DNA from: an uncultured Gemmatimonadota bacterium
GTDB lineage: Bacteria > Gemmatimonadota > Gemmatimonadetes > Gemmatimonadales > Gemmatimonadaceae
NCBI GenBank assembly: GCA_946479895.1
Contig: CAMLHT010000022.1
Span: forward strand, 1 to 22,925
DNA length: 22,925 nt
Direction of reading: 5' to 3'
Positions 7,923-15,998 of the stretch are shown here, piece by piece. The notes under the pieces were generated by a model. The model saw only the letters and a list, made by a program, of their open reading frames with translations, was not told the origin of the DNA and searched no databases. Position numbers and translations under genes: made by a program. Numbering within the stretch: position 1 is the stretch's first letter; every line of letters starts with the position of its first letter.

Positions 7923-8575
7923 CCTCGCGGCGCGGAATGACCCTCATGGAGCTGGTCGTCGCGATCGCGCTGACCGGCATGATGGCCGCCGCCGGTGCGG
8001 CCACGTTCTCGTCGATCATCGATCATCGCCGGGTGATTCGCGAATCGACCGTGGACACGGAACGCGCGGCGGCGCTTCGCGAGATGATACGGACGTGGAT
8101 CGCGGCGAGCAGCATCCTGATCCAGCAGGGCGGGGGACCGCGCGGACTGGCGAGCCGGGCGCGGATCTCGTCGCGACCCGGCGCGACTTCGGGAGTGACT
8201 GCCGCGGCCACGATGGGTGACGAGATCACGTTCACGACGTCGGCCATGACGCCGACGCCGTCGCCGAACACTCGCGTGCGGCTCTTCGTCGACGGCGATC
8301 CGAACACGGTCGAGCAGGGACTGGCGATCGAATATCAGGGGTCCAACGCCGCGCCACTCGAGCGGCGGCAGCTCGACAGCACCATCGCGGTGATGACTGT
8401 CGAGTATCTCGACAACCGGACCGGTCGGTGGTACGCGAGCGCGCAGGCCGCGACGATCCAGCCCATCGCGATGCGATTCGCGTTCGCGGCGGCCGAAGGC
8501 GACTCGCTGCCCCGACTTCTCCAGCTCCCGTTCATCTTCCGGATGGGTGACGTGCAGCAGCAGAGGGGCCGATGA
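7919..8575 (+). CDS. gspJ: Type II secretion minor pseudopilin GspJ
   Basis: Predicted 218-residue minor pseudopilin. The leader MTSRRG-MTLMELVVAIALTG gives cleavage after Gly6 and Glu at +5. The helix is followed by a long beta-rich head with patterns of the GspJ/PulJ group: an R-x-x-A/M-x-R-T-W-type segment (ALREMIRTWIAAS at about 56-68), a middle variable region, then a strand close to the family's MTVEYLDNRTGRWY (about 159-172) and a C-terminal MRFAFAAAEGD. The length is usual. Overlap is four bases at the 5' end and four bases with gspK at the 3' end. Confidence 0.88.
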   Translation: MTSRRGMTLMELVVAIALTGMMAAAGAATFSSIIDHRRVIRESTVDTERAAALREMIRTWIAASSILIQQGGGPRGLASRARISSRPGATSGVTAAATMGDEITFTTSAMTPTPSPNTRVRLFVDGDPNTVEQGLAIEYQGSNAAPLERRQLDSTIAVMTVEYLDNRTGRWYASAQAATIQPIAMRFAFAAAEGDSLPRLLQLPFIFRMGDVQQQRGR

Positions 8576-9510
8576 TGCGCAGCCGGAAGGGATTCGCCCT
8601 GCTGGCGGCGATCTGGCTCTGCGTTGCCATCGCGACCGTGGCGCTCCAGTTCAGCCTCGAGGCGCGCGAGCGACGGCTGCTCGGCATCCATACCGCGGAG
8701 CGCGGAAAGGGCCGCGCCGCCGCGGCCGGGGCGCTGAACGCGACCCAGGCAGCGCTCGAGGCCGCGCTGCGGCAGGTACCGGGCACCGGGAACGCGCGGA
8801 CGGCATCGCTTCGTCGCTCGGATCCATGGCTCGACGCGGACTCCCTCTTTTCGGGTGTCGTGCTCGTGGACAGCATTCCGGTCGAGATCGAGACGCGGGA
8901 TCTCGGCACGCAGCTGAACGTGAACAACATGAACGAGAACCAGCTGCGCACCTTCTTCGGGTTCGCGCTGAAGGACTACGCGACGGCGGACGGGCTGGCG
9001 CAGGCCATCATGGATTGGCGCGACGCCGATTCGCTGCCGAGGCCGAACGGCGCGGAGCGTGACGACTACATTCGGGACGGCCAGCTGGCGTTGCCCTCGA
9101 ACCAGGCCTTCCGCGAGGTCACTGATCTCCTGAACGTTCGCGGGATGACGCCCGAGATCTTCGCGATGACGTCGCCGTACCTGACGACGCGGGGAACCGG
9201 CATCATCAACGTGAACTCCGCCGACACGGTGGTCCTGCGGGCGGTGCCGGGCATGACCGACCAGATCCTCGCCCAGATCCTGAGCCAGCGCAGCATGGGA
9301 CGCCGGATCACGAGCCTGAACTCGGTGCTGCGCACGAACGGGCGCCCCGGCCCGGGCAACAACCAGACGGCATCGGCCCTGACCGTGGACGTGACGGAGC
9401 TGCAACTGACGCTCACCGCGCGCGTAGGACCCCAGCAACTGCCGGCCCGCATGAACGCGATCATCCAGCGGCAAGGCAACGGCAGCCGGATCACCTGGAG
9501 GCAATGGTAG
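8572..9510 (+). CDS. gspK: Type II secretion minor pseudopilin GspK
   Basis: Predicted 312-residue tip pseudopilin. The leader is MMRSRKG-FALLAAIWLCVAIATVAL. Position +5 after cleavage is Ala instead of Glu, which is the known hallmark of GspK and allows it to cap the pseudopilus. Family motifs are clear: DLGTQLNVNNMNENQLR, then AIMDWRDADSLPRPNGAERDDY (about 143-164), then a helical segment FREVTDLLNVRGMTPEIF, then INVNSADTVVLRAVPGM with a helix-hairpin-helix-like region. Two ATG codons (8572 and 8575) could serve. I keep the first because it overlaps the gspJ stop. The gspL start lies seven bases inside the 3' end. Confidence 0.93.
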   Translation: MMRSRKGFALLAAIWLCVAIATVALQFSLEARERRLLGIHTAERGKGRAAAAGALNATQAALEAALRQVPGTGNARTASLRRSDPWLDADSLFSGVVLVDSIPVEIETRDLGTQLNVNNMNENQLRTFFGFALKDYATADGLAQAIMDWRDADSLPRPNGAERDDYIRDGQLALPSNQAFREVTDLLNVRGMTPEIFAMTSPYLTTRGTGIINVNSADTVVLRAVPGMTDQILAQILSQRSMGRRITSLNSVLRTNGRPGPGNNQTASALTVDVTELQLTLTARVGPQQLPARMNAIIQRQGNGSRITWRQW

Positions 9511-10910
9511 TGGCGGCAACGGCGGGAAAACGCATTCGAACCGGAGTGGCTCTTTCGCTCACCGAGCTGTGCGCGGCGGATATGCGCCTGGGCGGCGGGG
9601 CGGCTGCGTGGCGCGCGCCGCTGGATCCTCCGGATTCGAACGGCGGAGGATGGCCATCGCTCAGGAATGCCTTGCGTGAGCTCGCGGCGAAGCTCGGGGC
9701 GTCGGAAGGCCGGCTCGTGGTGGCGCTCATGCCGCCACTCACCGAAGTGCGAAGGCTGGACCTTCCTCCCCTCAAGCGCGAGCAGGCGCTCCAGCTGCTC
9801 TCGCGCAATGCCTCACGCTACTTCGTGACGGCGAGGGAGCCGCAGGTCATCGGGACGTCCATTCCTCGCCGACCCGCTCGGTCCGGACCGGTGCCGGTCC
9901 TCGGGGCGGCCGCGGCGGCTCGGCTGGTGAATGCCATCGCTTCCGCGGCACGCGATGCGGGCTGGACTCTCGAAGGTGTCGTGCCCGCCGAAGTGGGCTG
10001 GGCGAGCGCGGCGACGTCGGTATGGCCAGGTCTCGCGAAGGGCGTCGCGCACCTGCTGGTGCATCACGACGACCGGACCGACCTCCTCCAGATGGAGAAC
10101 GGCGCGCTCGCCGGCGTGCGTCGGTTCCGCGCAGGCTCGCTCGACGCCCAGCTCATTTCCGAAGCGCTTCAGCAGGCGCGATCGAACGGAACTCCGCCAC
10201 GGGTCGGCACCCTGGGCTCCGCGATTCCACGGCAGGAGCTGATCCGGGCGCTGCCGCGCGAGAGCGTGGCCGTGAGCGCGCCAAGCGCGGAGTGGTCCGT
10301 CGCGACCGCGGATGCGATGGTGGCCGCGGCGACCTTCGCGACCCCTGACGATCCGCTCACGCTGCGGACCGAAGACGTCGCGGAGCTTCGCGCGCGCGCC
10401 GGCCGCCGTCTGACGCTTTCGCTCGCCGCGGTGGCGGTGGCCCTCCTGCTTCTCTCCGCTCTCCTCGAGCTCTGGGGCGTCAAGCGCGAACTGGCGGCCG
10501 TGCAGGCGGAGCGGGCGAAGATCCGGCCTCAGATCCAGACGACGCTGGCGGGCCGCTCGTCGTTCGAGGCGAGCAACAGAAAGCTCTCGGCGCTCTTCGC
10601 CGCGCAACGCGAGACGCCCTATCTCTCCGGCGTGCTGGCTTCGGTCACCGATGCCCTTCCGGAAGGTGCCTACCTGCTCTCGTTCAGGGCTCGACGCGAC
10701 ACGCTGATCGTGGACGGCCTGGCGACGAGCAGCGCCGAAGCGTTCGCGGGGCTCGAGAGCGTGCCGGAGCTCGCCAACGTGAAATCCATCGGCGGCGTGC
10801 AGCGCCAACTGCAGGATGACGGCACTGCGCTCGAGCACTTCACCGTGCAGGCCCGGATGCTCCTGCCGGTCCCGATCGGCATGTCTCCTGTGCAGCGGGG
10901 GCGTCCATGA
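9504..10910 (+). CDS. gspL: Type II secretion inner-membrane protein GspL (PilM/PilN-like)
   Basis: Predicted 468-residue bitopic protein that recruits the GspE ATPase. GGAGG (9497-9501) precedes ATG 9504, which lies before the gspK stop. The cytoplasmic half (about 10-290) is PilM/actin-like: LVVALMPPLTEVRRLDLPPLKREQALQLL matches the region where PilM/GspL-type proteins read minor-pilin status, and DDRTDLLQMENGAL and GVRRFRAGSLDA are typical ATPase-fold strands. One membrane segment lies at about 300-322 (LTLSLAAVAVALLLLSALLEL). The periplasmic part resembles PilN, with a coiled stretch (VKRELAAVQAERAKIRPQI) and a ferredoxin-like fold (LLSFRARRDTLIVDGLATSSAE). It sits before gspM with a 4-base overlap. 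Confidence 0.87.
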   Translation: MVVAATAGKRIRTGVALSLTELCAADMRLGGGAAAWRAPLDPPDSNGGGWPSLRNALRELAAKLGASEGRLVVALMPPLTEVRRLDLPPLKREQALQLLSRNASRYFVTAREPQVIGTSIPRRPARSGPVPVLGAAAAARLVNAIASAARDAGWTLEGVVPAEVGWASAATSVWPGLAKGVAHLLVHHDDRTDLLQMENGALAGVRRFRAGSLDAQLISEALQQARSNGTPPRVGTLGSAIPRQELIRALPRESVAVSAPSAEWSVATADAMVAAATFATPDDPLTLRTEDVAELRARAGRRLTLSLAAVAVALLLLSALLELWGVKRELAAVQAERAKIRPQIQTTLAGRSSFEASNRKLSALFAAQRETPYLSGVLASVTDALPEGAYLLSFRARRDTLIVDGLATSSAEAFAGLESVPELANVKSIGGVQRQLQDDGTALEHFTVQARMLLPVPIGMSPVQRGRP

Positions 10911-11530
10911 GCTGGGCAACGATGTCGCCGAAGGATCGCCGGGCGATCGTCATCGGAGCGGTGATCGTGCTTCCGGCGCTGTTCTTCATCTGGGGAGTCC
11001 GGCCCTGGCGCACGTCCATGGCGCAGGCGCGAGAGGAGCTGGAGATCGCCAGACTGGCGCTTTCCCGCGAGAAGGCCGCCGTAGGCACGACGCGGTCCAG
11101 CCCCGATGCGCAGCGGTCCGCCGACTCCGCGCTGATGATGACCGCGCCGCGACTCTTCGAGGGTCGTGATGACGCCATCGCGAGCGCACAGCTGGCGTCG
11201 TATCTCGGAGACGTCGCGCGGAAGAGTCGCGTGCTGATGCAGGACGCGAACACGCGGCCGTCCGCCGTTTCACCGGAAGGCATCCGTACGCTGAAGGTCG
11301 AGGTGCGGGCGGAATCGGACATCCAGGGGGTCGCCACGTTCCTGCACAATCTCGAGGCCGGGCAGAAGCTGGTGCGCGTCGATCGCCTCGAGATCTCGCG
11401 CGTGCCGGGCCTCGAGGAGAAGAACGGGTTCGAGACGCTGAGCATCGCCGCGACGATCGCCGGCTTTGCCTTCATGCCACAGGGTCCGGCCTCATCGGCC
11501 GGACCACCGGCAGGCGGAGGCACACGGTGA
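10907..11530 (+). CDS. gspM: Type II secretion inner-membrane protein GspM
   Basis: Predicted 207-residue bitopic protein, partner of GspL. A short cytoplasmic N-terminus (MSWATMSPKDRRA) is followed by one membrane helix (about 14-32, IVIGAVIVLPALFFIWGV), a helical stretch with heptad character (MAQAREELEIARLALSREKA at about 38-57) and a ferredoxin-like domain at about 95-185 (IRTLKVEVRAESDIQGVATFL, VRVDRLEISRVP). This order is that of GspM/PilO-type proteins. The tail is rich in Gly, Pro and Ser. The ATG overlaps the gspL stop, and the stop touches the gspC start. The sequence family is weakly conserved, so context contributes to the call. Confidence 0.82.
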   Translation: MSWATMSPKDRRAIVIGAVIVLPALFFIWGVRPWRTSMAQAREELEIARLALSREKAAVGTTRSSPDAQRSADSALMMTAPRLFEGRDDAIASAQLASYLGDVARKSRVLMQDANTRPSAVSPEGIRTLKVEVRAESDIQGVATFLHNLEAGQKLVRVDRLEISRVPGLEEKNGFETLSIAATIAGFAFMPQGPASSAGPPAGGGTR

Positions 11531-12036
11531 TGCCTCGACTTCCCCAGGCTCCGTTCATCCGCTCGACCGTCGCGCTGCTGGCGATATCGGCCGCGCTCGT
11601 GCTCGTCACACTCACGCGCGCGATTCGCATCACCCCCGTCGAGGCATCCCAGGGTCAGGCGACGGCCGCCCTGGTCCGGTCGACCAGCACGCCGCCGGTG
11701 CCCGAGATCGACATCGATGCGATCGGGGCGAACGACATCTTCCAGCCCGGTCGAGCGGCGCTCCAGTACCGCTATCGCATGCCGGGCGAGTCCGCGCCGG
11801 ACGATACGCCGGCCGTCGAGCCCACGAAGCCCGTGGTGCTCGGCACCGTCATCTCCACCGACGGCTCTCATTTCGCGACCTGCCAGCTTCCCGGCGGCCG
11901 CCCCACAGTCGTCCGCGTCGGAGACCGGCTTGGCGACTACACGGTGACGGCGATCGAGCGCAGCAAGGTGGTATTCCGGAATGCGGCCGGAAGGCTCATC
12001 GAAGTCCTCGTGAATCGACCCGGAACCGATCAATGA
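11530..12036 (+). CDS. gspC: Type II secretion GspC-like protein without a PDZ domain
   Basis: Predicted 168-residue inner-membrane protein that would connect the platform to the secretin. It has one membrane helix (about 12-32) and a Pro/Ser/Thr linker. Its homology-region (HR) domain at about 98-163 reads KPVVLGTVISTDGSHFATCQL, then RVGDRLGDYTVTAIERSKVVF, then RLIEVLV, a pattern shared by GspC and PilP proteins. Classical GspC has a PDZ or coiled-coil domain after HR; here the chain stops directly after HR. GTG at 11527 and ATG at 11530 are both usable behind GGAGG (11516-11520). I chose ATG. Its location just before the secretin gene, with ATGA overlap, supports the role. Confidence 0.83.
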   Translation: MPRLPQAPFIRSTVALLAISAALVLVTLTRAIRITPVEASQGQATAALVRSTSTPPVPEIDIDAIGANDIFQPGRAALQYRYRMPGESAPDDTPAVEPTKPVVLGTVISTDGSHFATCQLPGGRPTVVRVGDRLGDYTVTAIERSKVVFRNAAGRLIEVLVNRPGTDQ

Positions 12037-13736
12037 CAATTCGCTTCAGCGTCCTTTTCGCTCTCGCCGTGCTCGCCGCGCCCGTCGCGGCCCAGCGGGG
12101 AGGCCAACCTCCCGTGACGCAGGCGGACACGGTGATCGTGCGCCGGACCGGAGCGGGGTTCGTCGTGAACTTCGACGATCAGCCGCTCAGGGTGGTCTTC
12201 TCGGCGCTGGCCGAAGCGAGCGGGTTGAACATCGTCCAGACGAACATCCCGCTGCGCAACACCACGCTGCACATGGGGACGCCCGTCTCGCGGGATCAGA
12301 TGCTGGACGTGATCAAGGGACTGGCGGCCTCGAACGGGATCACCGTCGTCGAGGGCCCCTCGCTCGTTCGCCTCGAGGGTCCGGCGCCCGTCGCCGCGAC
12401 GACGGCGCAGCAGCTCGCCGCCCAGCAGGCGGCGCAGGCCGCGCAGCAGCAGCTCTACATCTACCGTCTCAAGCATGCGAGCGCCGTGCAGCTCGCGCCG
12501 GTGCTCCAGGGCCTGTTCGCCGGACTCACCCGGCAGCCGACGGCCGCGCAGATCGCGGCCCAGAACCCGCTCGCGGCATTGCTTGGCGTAGCGAGCGGGC
12601 GGGGAGGAAATGCCGTCGAGGTCGCGATTCCTTCCGTGCCTCAGCCTCCCACGCAGGCACAGCCACAGCCGGCACCCGGTCGCGGAAATGCCGGCCGCGG
12701 AGGGCTCGGCCAGCAGATCGCGCAGCAGCAGCAGCTCGCGGCGCTGTCCGCCTCGGCGGCCGACATCCGCATCCAGGCGGAAGAGTCGAGCAATTCGCTC
12801 CTCATCCGCTCGACCGCCGCGGACTATCAGCTCATCCAGCAGATCCTCGCGGGCGTGGACCTGCGGCCGCTCCAGGTGCTCATCGAGGTGATGATCGCCG
12901 AAGTCACGCGAAAGCACGATCTCAACGTCGGCGTCTCCGGCAGCGTGAGCAACGAGCCGAAGACGGCCAACGGGACCAAGGCCGAAGGGACACAGCCGTC
13001 CTCGGCCGGCGACCGTGACTTCATCCTGAAGCTCACGGGGGGCAAGGGCGGCGTGAACTTCGACCTCGCGATCAACGCGCTCCAGTCGCGGGGCGACGTG
13101 CGGGTGCTGTCGCTTCCGGTGATCATCGCCGAGAACAACCGCGAGGCGGTGCTGAACGTCGGATCGTCGCGGCCGTTCGTGCAGGTCTCGCAGAGCACCG
13201 GAGGGCTCGGCACCGTCGGGCAGGTCAACACCGTCCAGTACATCGACGTCGGCACCGTCCTCACGATCACGCCGACGATCAACCCCGACGGCTACGTGAA
13301 TCTCCAGGTCTCGCAGACGGCCAACAGCGCGACGAACGAGGTGCAGTTCAACGCCCCGATCATCAACAAGCGCGAGGCGACGACGCAGGTGTTCATCCGG
13401 GACGGCCAGACGACGGTGATCGGCGGCCTCGCGGACAACACGCAGTCGAACAGCACGTCGGGCATCCCCATCCTGAGCAGGATCCCGGGCCTCGGCTGGC
13501 TGTTCGGCAACAAGCAGCGCAATCGCGAGACGAGCGAGCTGTTCCTGTTCCTCACGCCACACGTGATCTTCACGGACACGGACGTGGACAAGCTGCGCGA
13601 GGCCGTGAAGACCAACAGCGAGCTGCTCCAGACGGTGCCGATCGAGGCGCGCATCAAGCCGGCGCCCGACACCATCACCGTGAGGATCCCGCCGCCGAAG
13701 CCCGACACGGTGGTGCGGAAGCCGCCGACACGATGA
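12033..13736 (+). CDS. gspD: Type II secretion outer-membrane secretin GspD
   Basis: Predicted 567-residue secretin, which forms the gated outer-membrane channel. The ATG at 12033 gives a signal peptide ending PVAA-Q (about 20). Residues of about 42-112 form the N0 domain (FVVNFDDQPLRVVFSALAEA). An N1-type fold begins at about 141 (LYIYRLKHASAVQLAPVLQG) and is interrupted at about 168-240 by a Gln, Ala, Pro and Gly-rich insert. It resumes at about 244-285 (IRIQAEESSNSLLIRSTAAD). The secretin core (about 286-512) is clear: LQVLIEVMIAEVTRK, ALQSRGDVRVLSLPVIIAENN, DVGTVLTITPTINPDG and GIPILSRIPGLGWLFG. It is shorter than many GspD proteins, suggesting fewer N-domains. Residues of about 540-567 are Pro-rich. 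No pilotin gene is visible nearby. Confidence 0.95.
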   Translation: MTIRFSVLFALAVLAAPVAAQRGGQPPVTQADTVIVRRTGAGFVVNFDDQPLRVVFSALAEASGLNIVQTNIPLRNTTLHMGTPVSRDQMLDVIKGLAASNGITVVEGPSLVRLEGPAPVAATTAQQLAAQQAAQAAQQQLYIYRLKHASAVQLAPVLQGLFAGLTRQPTAAQIAAQNPLAALLGVASGRGGNAVEVAIPSVPQPPTQAQPQPAPGRGNAGRGGLGQQIAQQQQLAALSASAADIRIQAEESSNSLLIRSTAADYQLIQQILAGVDLRPLQVLIEVMIAEVTRKHDLNVGVSGSVSNEPKTANGTKAEGTQPSSAGDRDFILKLTGGKGGVNFDLAINALQSRGDVRVLSLPVIIAENNREAVLNVGSSRPFVQVSQSTGGLGTVGQVNTVQYIDVGTVLTITPTINPDGYVNLQVSQTANSATNEVQFNAPIINKREATTQVFIRDGQTTVIGGLADNTQSNSTSGIPILSRIPGLGWLFGNKQRNRETSELFLFLTPHVIFTDTDVDKLREAVKTNSELLQTVPIEARIKPAPDTITVRIPPPKPDTVVRKPPTR

Positions 13737-15265
13737 CCGCCACGCGACCCGGCCCCGCGGAGCACGGGGCGTCCGAGCTGCTCGAGGTCGAGCGACTCAC
13801 GACGGCCCTCTCGGCGGAGTGGCTCGAGCAGAATGCGGTCCTGCCGCTTCGCATGGAGGGTGACCGCGTGGTCGTCGGCACGTGGCGGGTCGCCCTCGAT
13901 CCTCTCGTGGTCGACGACCTGCGGCTGCTGTTCGGAGCGAACGTCATCGTCGAGCGGTTCAGCGAGCACGACCTGCGCACGGCGATCCGTCGGGTCTACG
14001 CGCAGGAAGCCGACACCGCGCAGGGTGTGATCGCGGGCATGGCGGGCGAGGCCCGGGGCGCCGCGAGCGCGGACGAGATTCCGCTGGACGACCTGCTGCA
14101 CCTGGCGAACGAGGCTCCCGTCGTTCGTCTCGTCAATCTGCTGCTGATCGAGGCGCTCGAAGCGCGCGCGTCCGACGTGCACCTGGAGGGTTACCCCGAC
14201 GGCCTGCGGGTGCGGTATCGCATCGACGGCGTGCTCCAGGACGCGCCTTCGCCGCCGCCACACCTGACGCCGGCGATCATCAGCCGGCTGAAGATCATGG
14301 CCGACCTGGACATCGCCGAGCGTCGCATTCCGCAGGACGGACGCATACGGCTGCGATTGCAGAATCGGCAGGTCGACGTCCGCGTGTCGACAGTGCCGAC
14401 CCTCGGCGGCGAGAGCGTCGTTCTCCGGTTGCTCGACAAGGAGCGCGGACGCATCTCGCTCCTCGAGCTTGGCATGGCTCCGGACACGCTGGAGATCTTC
14501 ACCGAGGTGCTTTCGCGCCCGCACGGGATCGTGCTCGTCACGGGCCCCACCGGCTCGGGCAAGACGACGACGCTCTATGCCGGCCTGGAGATGATCCGCA
14601 CGGGGCGCGAGAAGATCCTCACCGTCGAGGATCCGGTCGAATACCAGCTCAGCGGCGTACCGCAGGTTCCGGTGAACGAGAAGGTCGGCGTCACCTTCGC
14701 CAGCGCGCTCCGCGCGCTTCTGCGTCAGGACCCCGACATCATCATGCTGGGCGAGATCCGGGACCCCGAGACAGCCCAGATCGCGACGCAGGCAGCGCTC
14801 ACGGGCCATCTCGTCCTCTCGACGCTGCACACGAATGACGCGCCGACGGCCCTGACGCGCCTGCTCGACCTCCAGGTCGCGGCCTACCTGGTCGCAAGCA
14901 CCGTGGACGCGGTCCTCGCGCAGCGGCTCGTCCGCCTCATCTGCCCGCAGTGCAAGCTGGAGACGACGCCTGACAAGCGCGCACGGCAGCAAATGGACGT
15001 CGAGGCCCTCGGGCTGCAGCGGGTGTGGAAGGGTGCGGGCTGCGCGAACTGTCGCGACACCGGCTATCGCGGGCGAACCGGCGTCTACGAGCTGCTCGTC
15101 ATGGACAACCAGCTGCGCGCCGAGGTCCAGCAGCGTCGCGGCTCCGAAGAGCTGCGGGCGATGGCGATCGCGAAGGGGATGCGGTCACTGCACGACGACG
15201 GGCTGCGGCTCGTCCGGGAGGGGCGGACGACCCTGGACGAGGTGATGCGCGTCGCGCGGATCTAG
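13733..15265 (+). CDS. gspE: Type II secretion ATPase GspE
   Basis: Hexameric cytoplasmic ATPase of 510 residues that powers pseudopilus assembly. An N-terminal GspE_N-like domain covers about 15-90. The catalytic motifs are all present: Walker A GPTGSGKTTT (271-280), Asp box ILTVEDPVEY (295-304), Walker B-like region DPDIIMLGEIRD (333-344) and His box LVLSTLHTNDA (360-370). Four cysteines at 404, 407, 437 and 440 form CPQC and CANC, 29 residues apart, the zinc site that separates GspE from many relatives. The ATG overlaps the gspD stop (ATGA). It is the last gene of the cluster; a repeat-built hairpin starts directly after the stop. PilB is the alternative, but the pseudopilin context argues for GspE. 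Confidence 0.96.
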   Translation: MTATRPGPAEHGASELLEVERLTTALSAEWLEQNAVLPLRMEGDRVVVGTWRVALDPLVVDDLRLLFGANVIVERFSEHDLRTAIRRVYAQEADTAQGVIAGMAGEARGAASADEIPLDDLLHLANEAPVVRLVNLLLIEALEARASDVHLEGYPDGLRVRYRIDGVLQDAPSPPPHLTPAIISRLKIMADLDIAERRIPQDGRIRLRLQNRQVDVRVSTVPTLGGESVVLRLLDKERGRISLLELGMAPDTLEIFTEVLSRPHGIVLVTGPTGSGKTTTLYAGLEMIRTGREKILTVEDPVEYQLSGVPQVPVNEKVGVTFASALRALLRQDPDIIMLGEIRDPETAQIATQAALTGHLVLSTLHTNDAPTALTRLLDLQVAAYLVASTVDAVLAQRLVRLICPQCKLETTPDKRARQQMDVEALGLQRVWKGAGCANCRDTGYRGRTGVYELLVMDNQLRAEVQQRRGSEELRAMAIAKGMRSLHDDGLRLVREGRTTLDEVMRVARI

Positions 15266-15352
15266 GTAGACCGTAGACCGTAGCAAGTAGACCGTAGCAA
15301 GTAGACCGTAGGTTCATCCCCTACGGTCTACGTTCTACGTTCTACGGTCTAC
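15266..15352. repeat. Heptamer repeats (GTAGNNN) forming an inverted hairpin; probable two-way terminator
   Basis: The left arm (15266-15311) is a run of 7-base units starting GTAG: GTAGACC, GTAGACC, GTAGCAA, GTAGACC, GTAGCAA, GTAGACC, GTAG. The right arm (15321-15352) is the same kind of array in the opposite orientation: CTACGGT, CTACGTT, CTACGTT, CTACGGT, CTAC. The core is a perfect 12-bp stem, 15301-15312 with 15320-15331, with a 7-base loop TTCATCC. Outer units pair with mismatches because left units end CAA where right units read AAC. It begins one base after the gspE stop and ends 10 bases before the stop of a convergent gene, so it could end transcription from both sides. There is no U tract. 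Confidence 0.85.
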
Positions 15353-15362
15353 CACTACCCAA

Positions 15363-15938
15363 CTACTTCTTCGCTGCCGCCACCGCCGCGGCCAGCTCGT
15401 CGTAGGCCATCTGCGCGTTCACGTTGAACGACGCCTTCGAGTACGCAACCTTCCCGTCCCGTCCGATGACGAAGATGTTGCGGGCCAGGTACTGCGGGTT
15501 CGACGGGCGTCCGAGAGATCCGTAGACCTTCGCGACCGACGCGTCGAGGTCACTGCCCAGCGGGAACGGGAACGCCATCGAATCCGCCCAGCGGACGTGG
15601 GTGGAGAGGCTGTCGCGGGAGATGGGAAGTACCGTCACGCCGTCGCCGAAGATCGCGGCGTACTCGTCGCGGAACTTGCTCATCTCGATGGTGCAGCCCC
15701 GCGAGAAGTCGGCGGGATAGAAGGCGAGCACGACGACCTGGCCGCGCAGCTTGCTCAGGGTCAGCGGTTCGGCCTTCACGCCCTTGCGATCGGCCCACTG
15801 GATCGTGAAGTCGGGGGCCATCTCCCCAGCCGCGGGAATGACCTGGGCCGGAGCGGCGGGGGTTGCCTGCTGGGTGCCCTGGGCGAGCAGCGGAGTGGCG
15901 ACGGCGAGCAGCAGTGCCGCCCTGAGGATATTGCGCAT
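15363..15938 (-). CDS. Exported one-cysteine peroxiredoxin (BCP/AhpC-TSA family)
   Basis: Predicted 191-residue thiol peroxidase of the AhpC/TSA superfamily, closest in motif to BCP/PrxQ. It would reduce hydrogen peroxide or organic hydroperoxides. The start at 15938 gives MRNILRAALLLAVATPLLAQ, a Sec signal peptide, so it probably acts in the periplasm. The thioredoxin fold covers about 40-185: PDFTIQWADRKG, then LRGQVVVLAFYPADFSRGCTIE with the peroxidatic Cys82 in a P-x-x-x-S-x-x-C motif, then FPFPLGSDLD and NIFVIGRDGKV. Cys82 is the only cysteine. The resolving cysteine five residues later in many BCP proteins is Met here, so an external thiol is required. An open frame extends upstream but would run through the divergent promoter into the OsmC gene. 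Confidence 0.9.
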   Translation of the reverse strand: MRNILRAALLLAVATPLLAQGTQQATPAAPAQVIPAAGEMAPDFTIQWADRKGVKAEPLTLSKLRGQVVVLAFYPADFSRGCTIEMSKFRDEYAAIFGDGVTVLPISRDSLSTHVRWADSMAFPFPLGSDLDASVAKVYGSLGRPSNPQYLARNIFVIGRDGKVAYSKASFNVNAQMAYDELAAAVAAAKK

Positions 15939-15975
15939 GGATTTTCCTGGACGCGGAAAGGGACCCGTTGAATAT

Positions 15976-15998
15976 GCCCCACGGACCGTCCCCGGGGC
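15976..15998. promoter_or_regulatory. Imperfect 23-bp dyad between two divergent antioxidant genes
   Basis: The intergenic stretch 15939-16070 separates the peroxiredoxin (minus) and the OsmC-family gene (plus). Within it, GCCCC (15976-15980) and GGAC (15983-15986) are mirrored by GTCC (15988-15991) and GGGGC (15994-15998) around a central C at 15987. Nine of eleven arm positions are complementary. This could be an operator, or a hairpin in the 5' leader of the peroxiredoxin mRNA. ATGATA at 16003-16008 reads TATCAT on the minus strand, a possible -10 box, but I see no convincing -35. Confidence 0.35.

Noticed and set aside
11466..12032. N-terminal extension of the secretin reaching back through gspC
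   Set aside because: The extension is Arg/His-rich shadow sequence. ATG 12033 gives a signal peptide and the usual ATGA overlap.
15266..15352. CRISPR-like array
   Set aside because: The units are 7 bases with no spacers and the arms are inverted, so it is a tandem-repeat hairpin.
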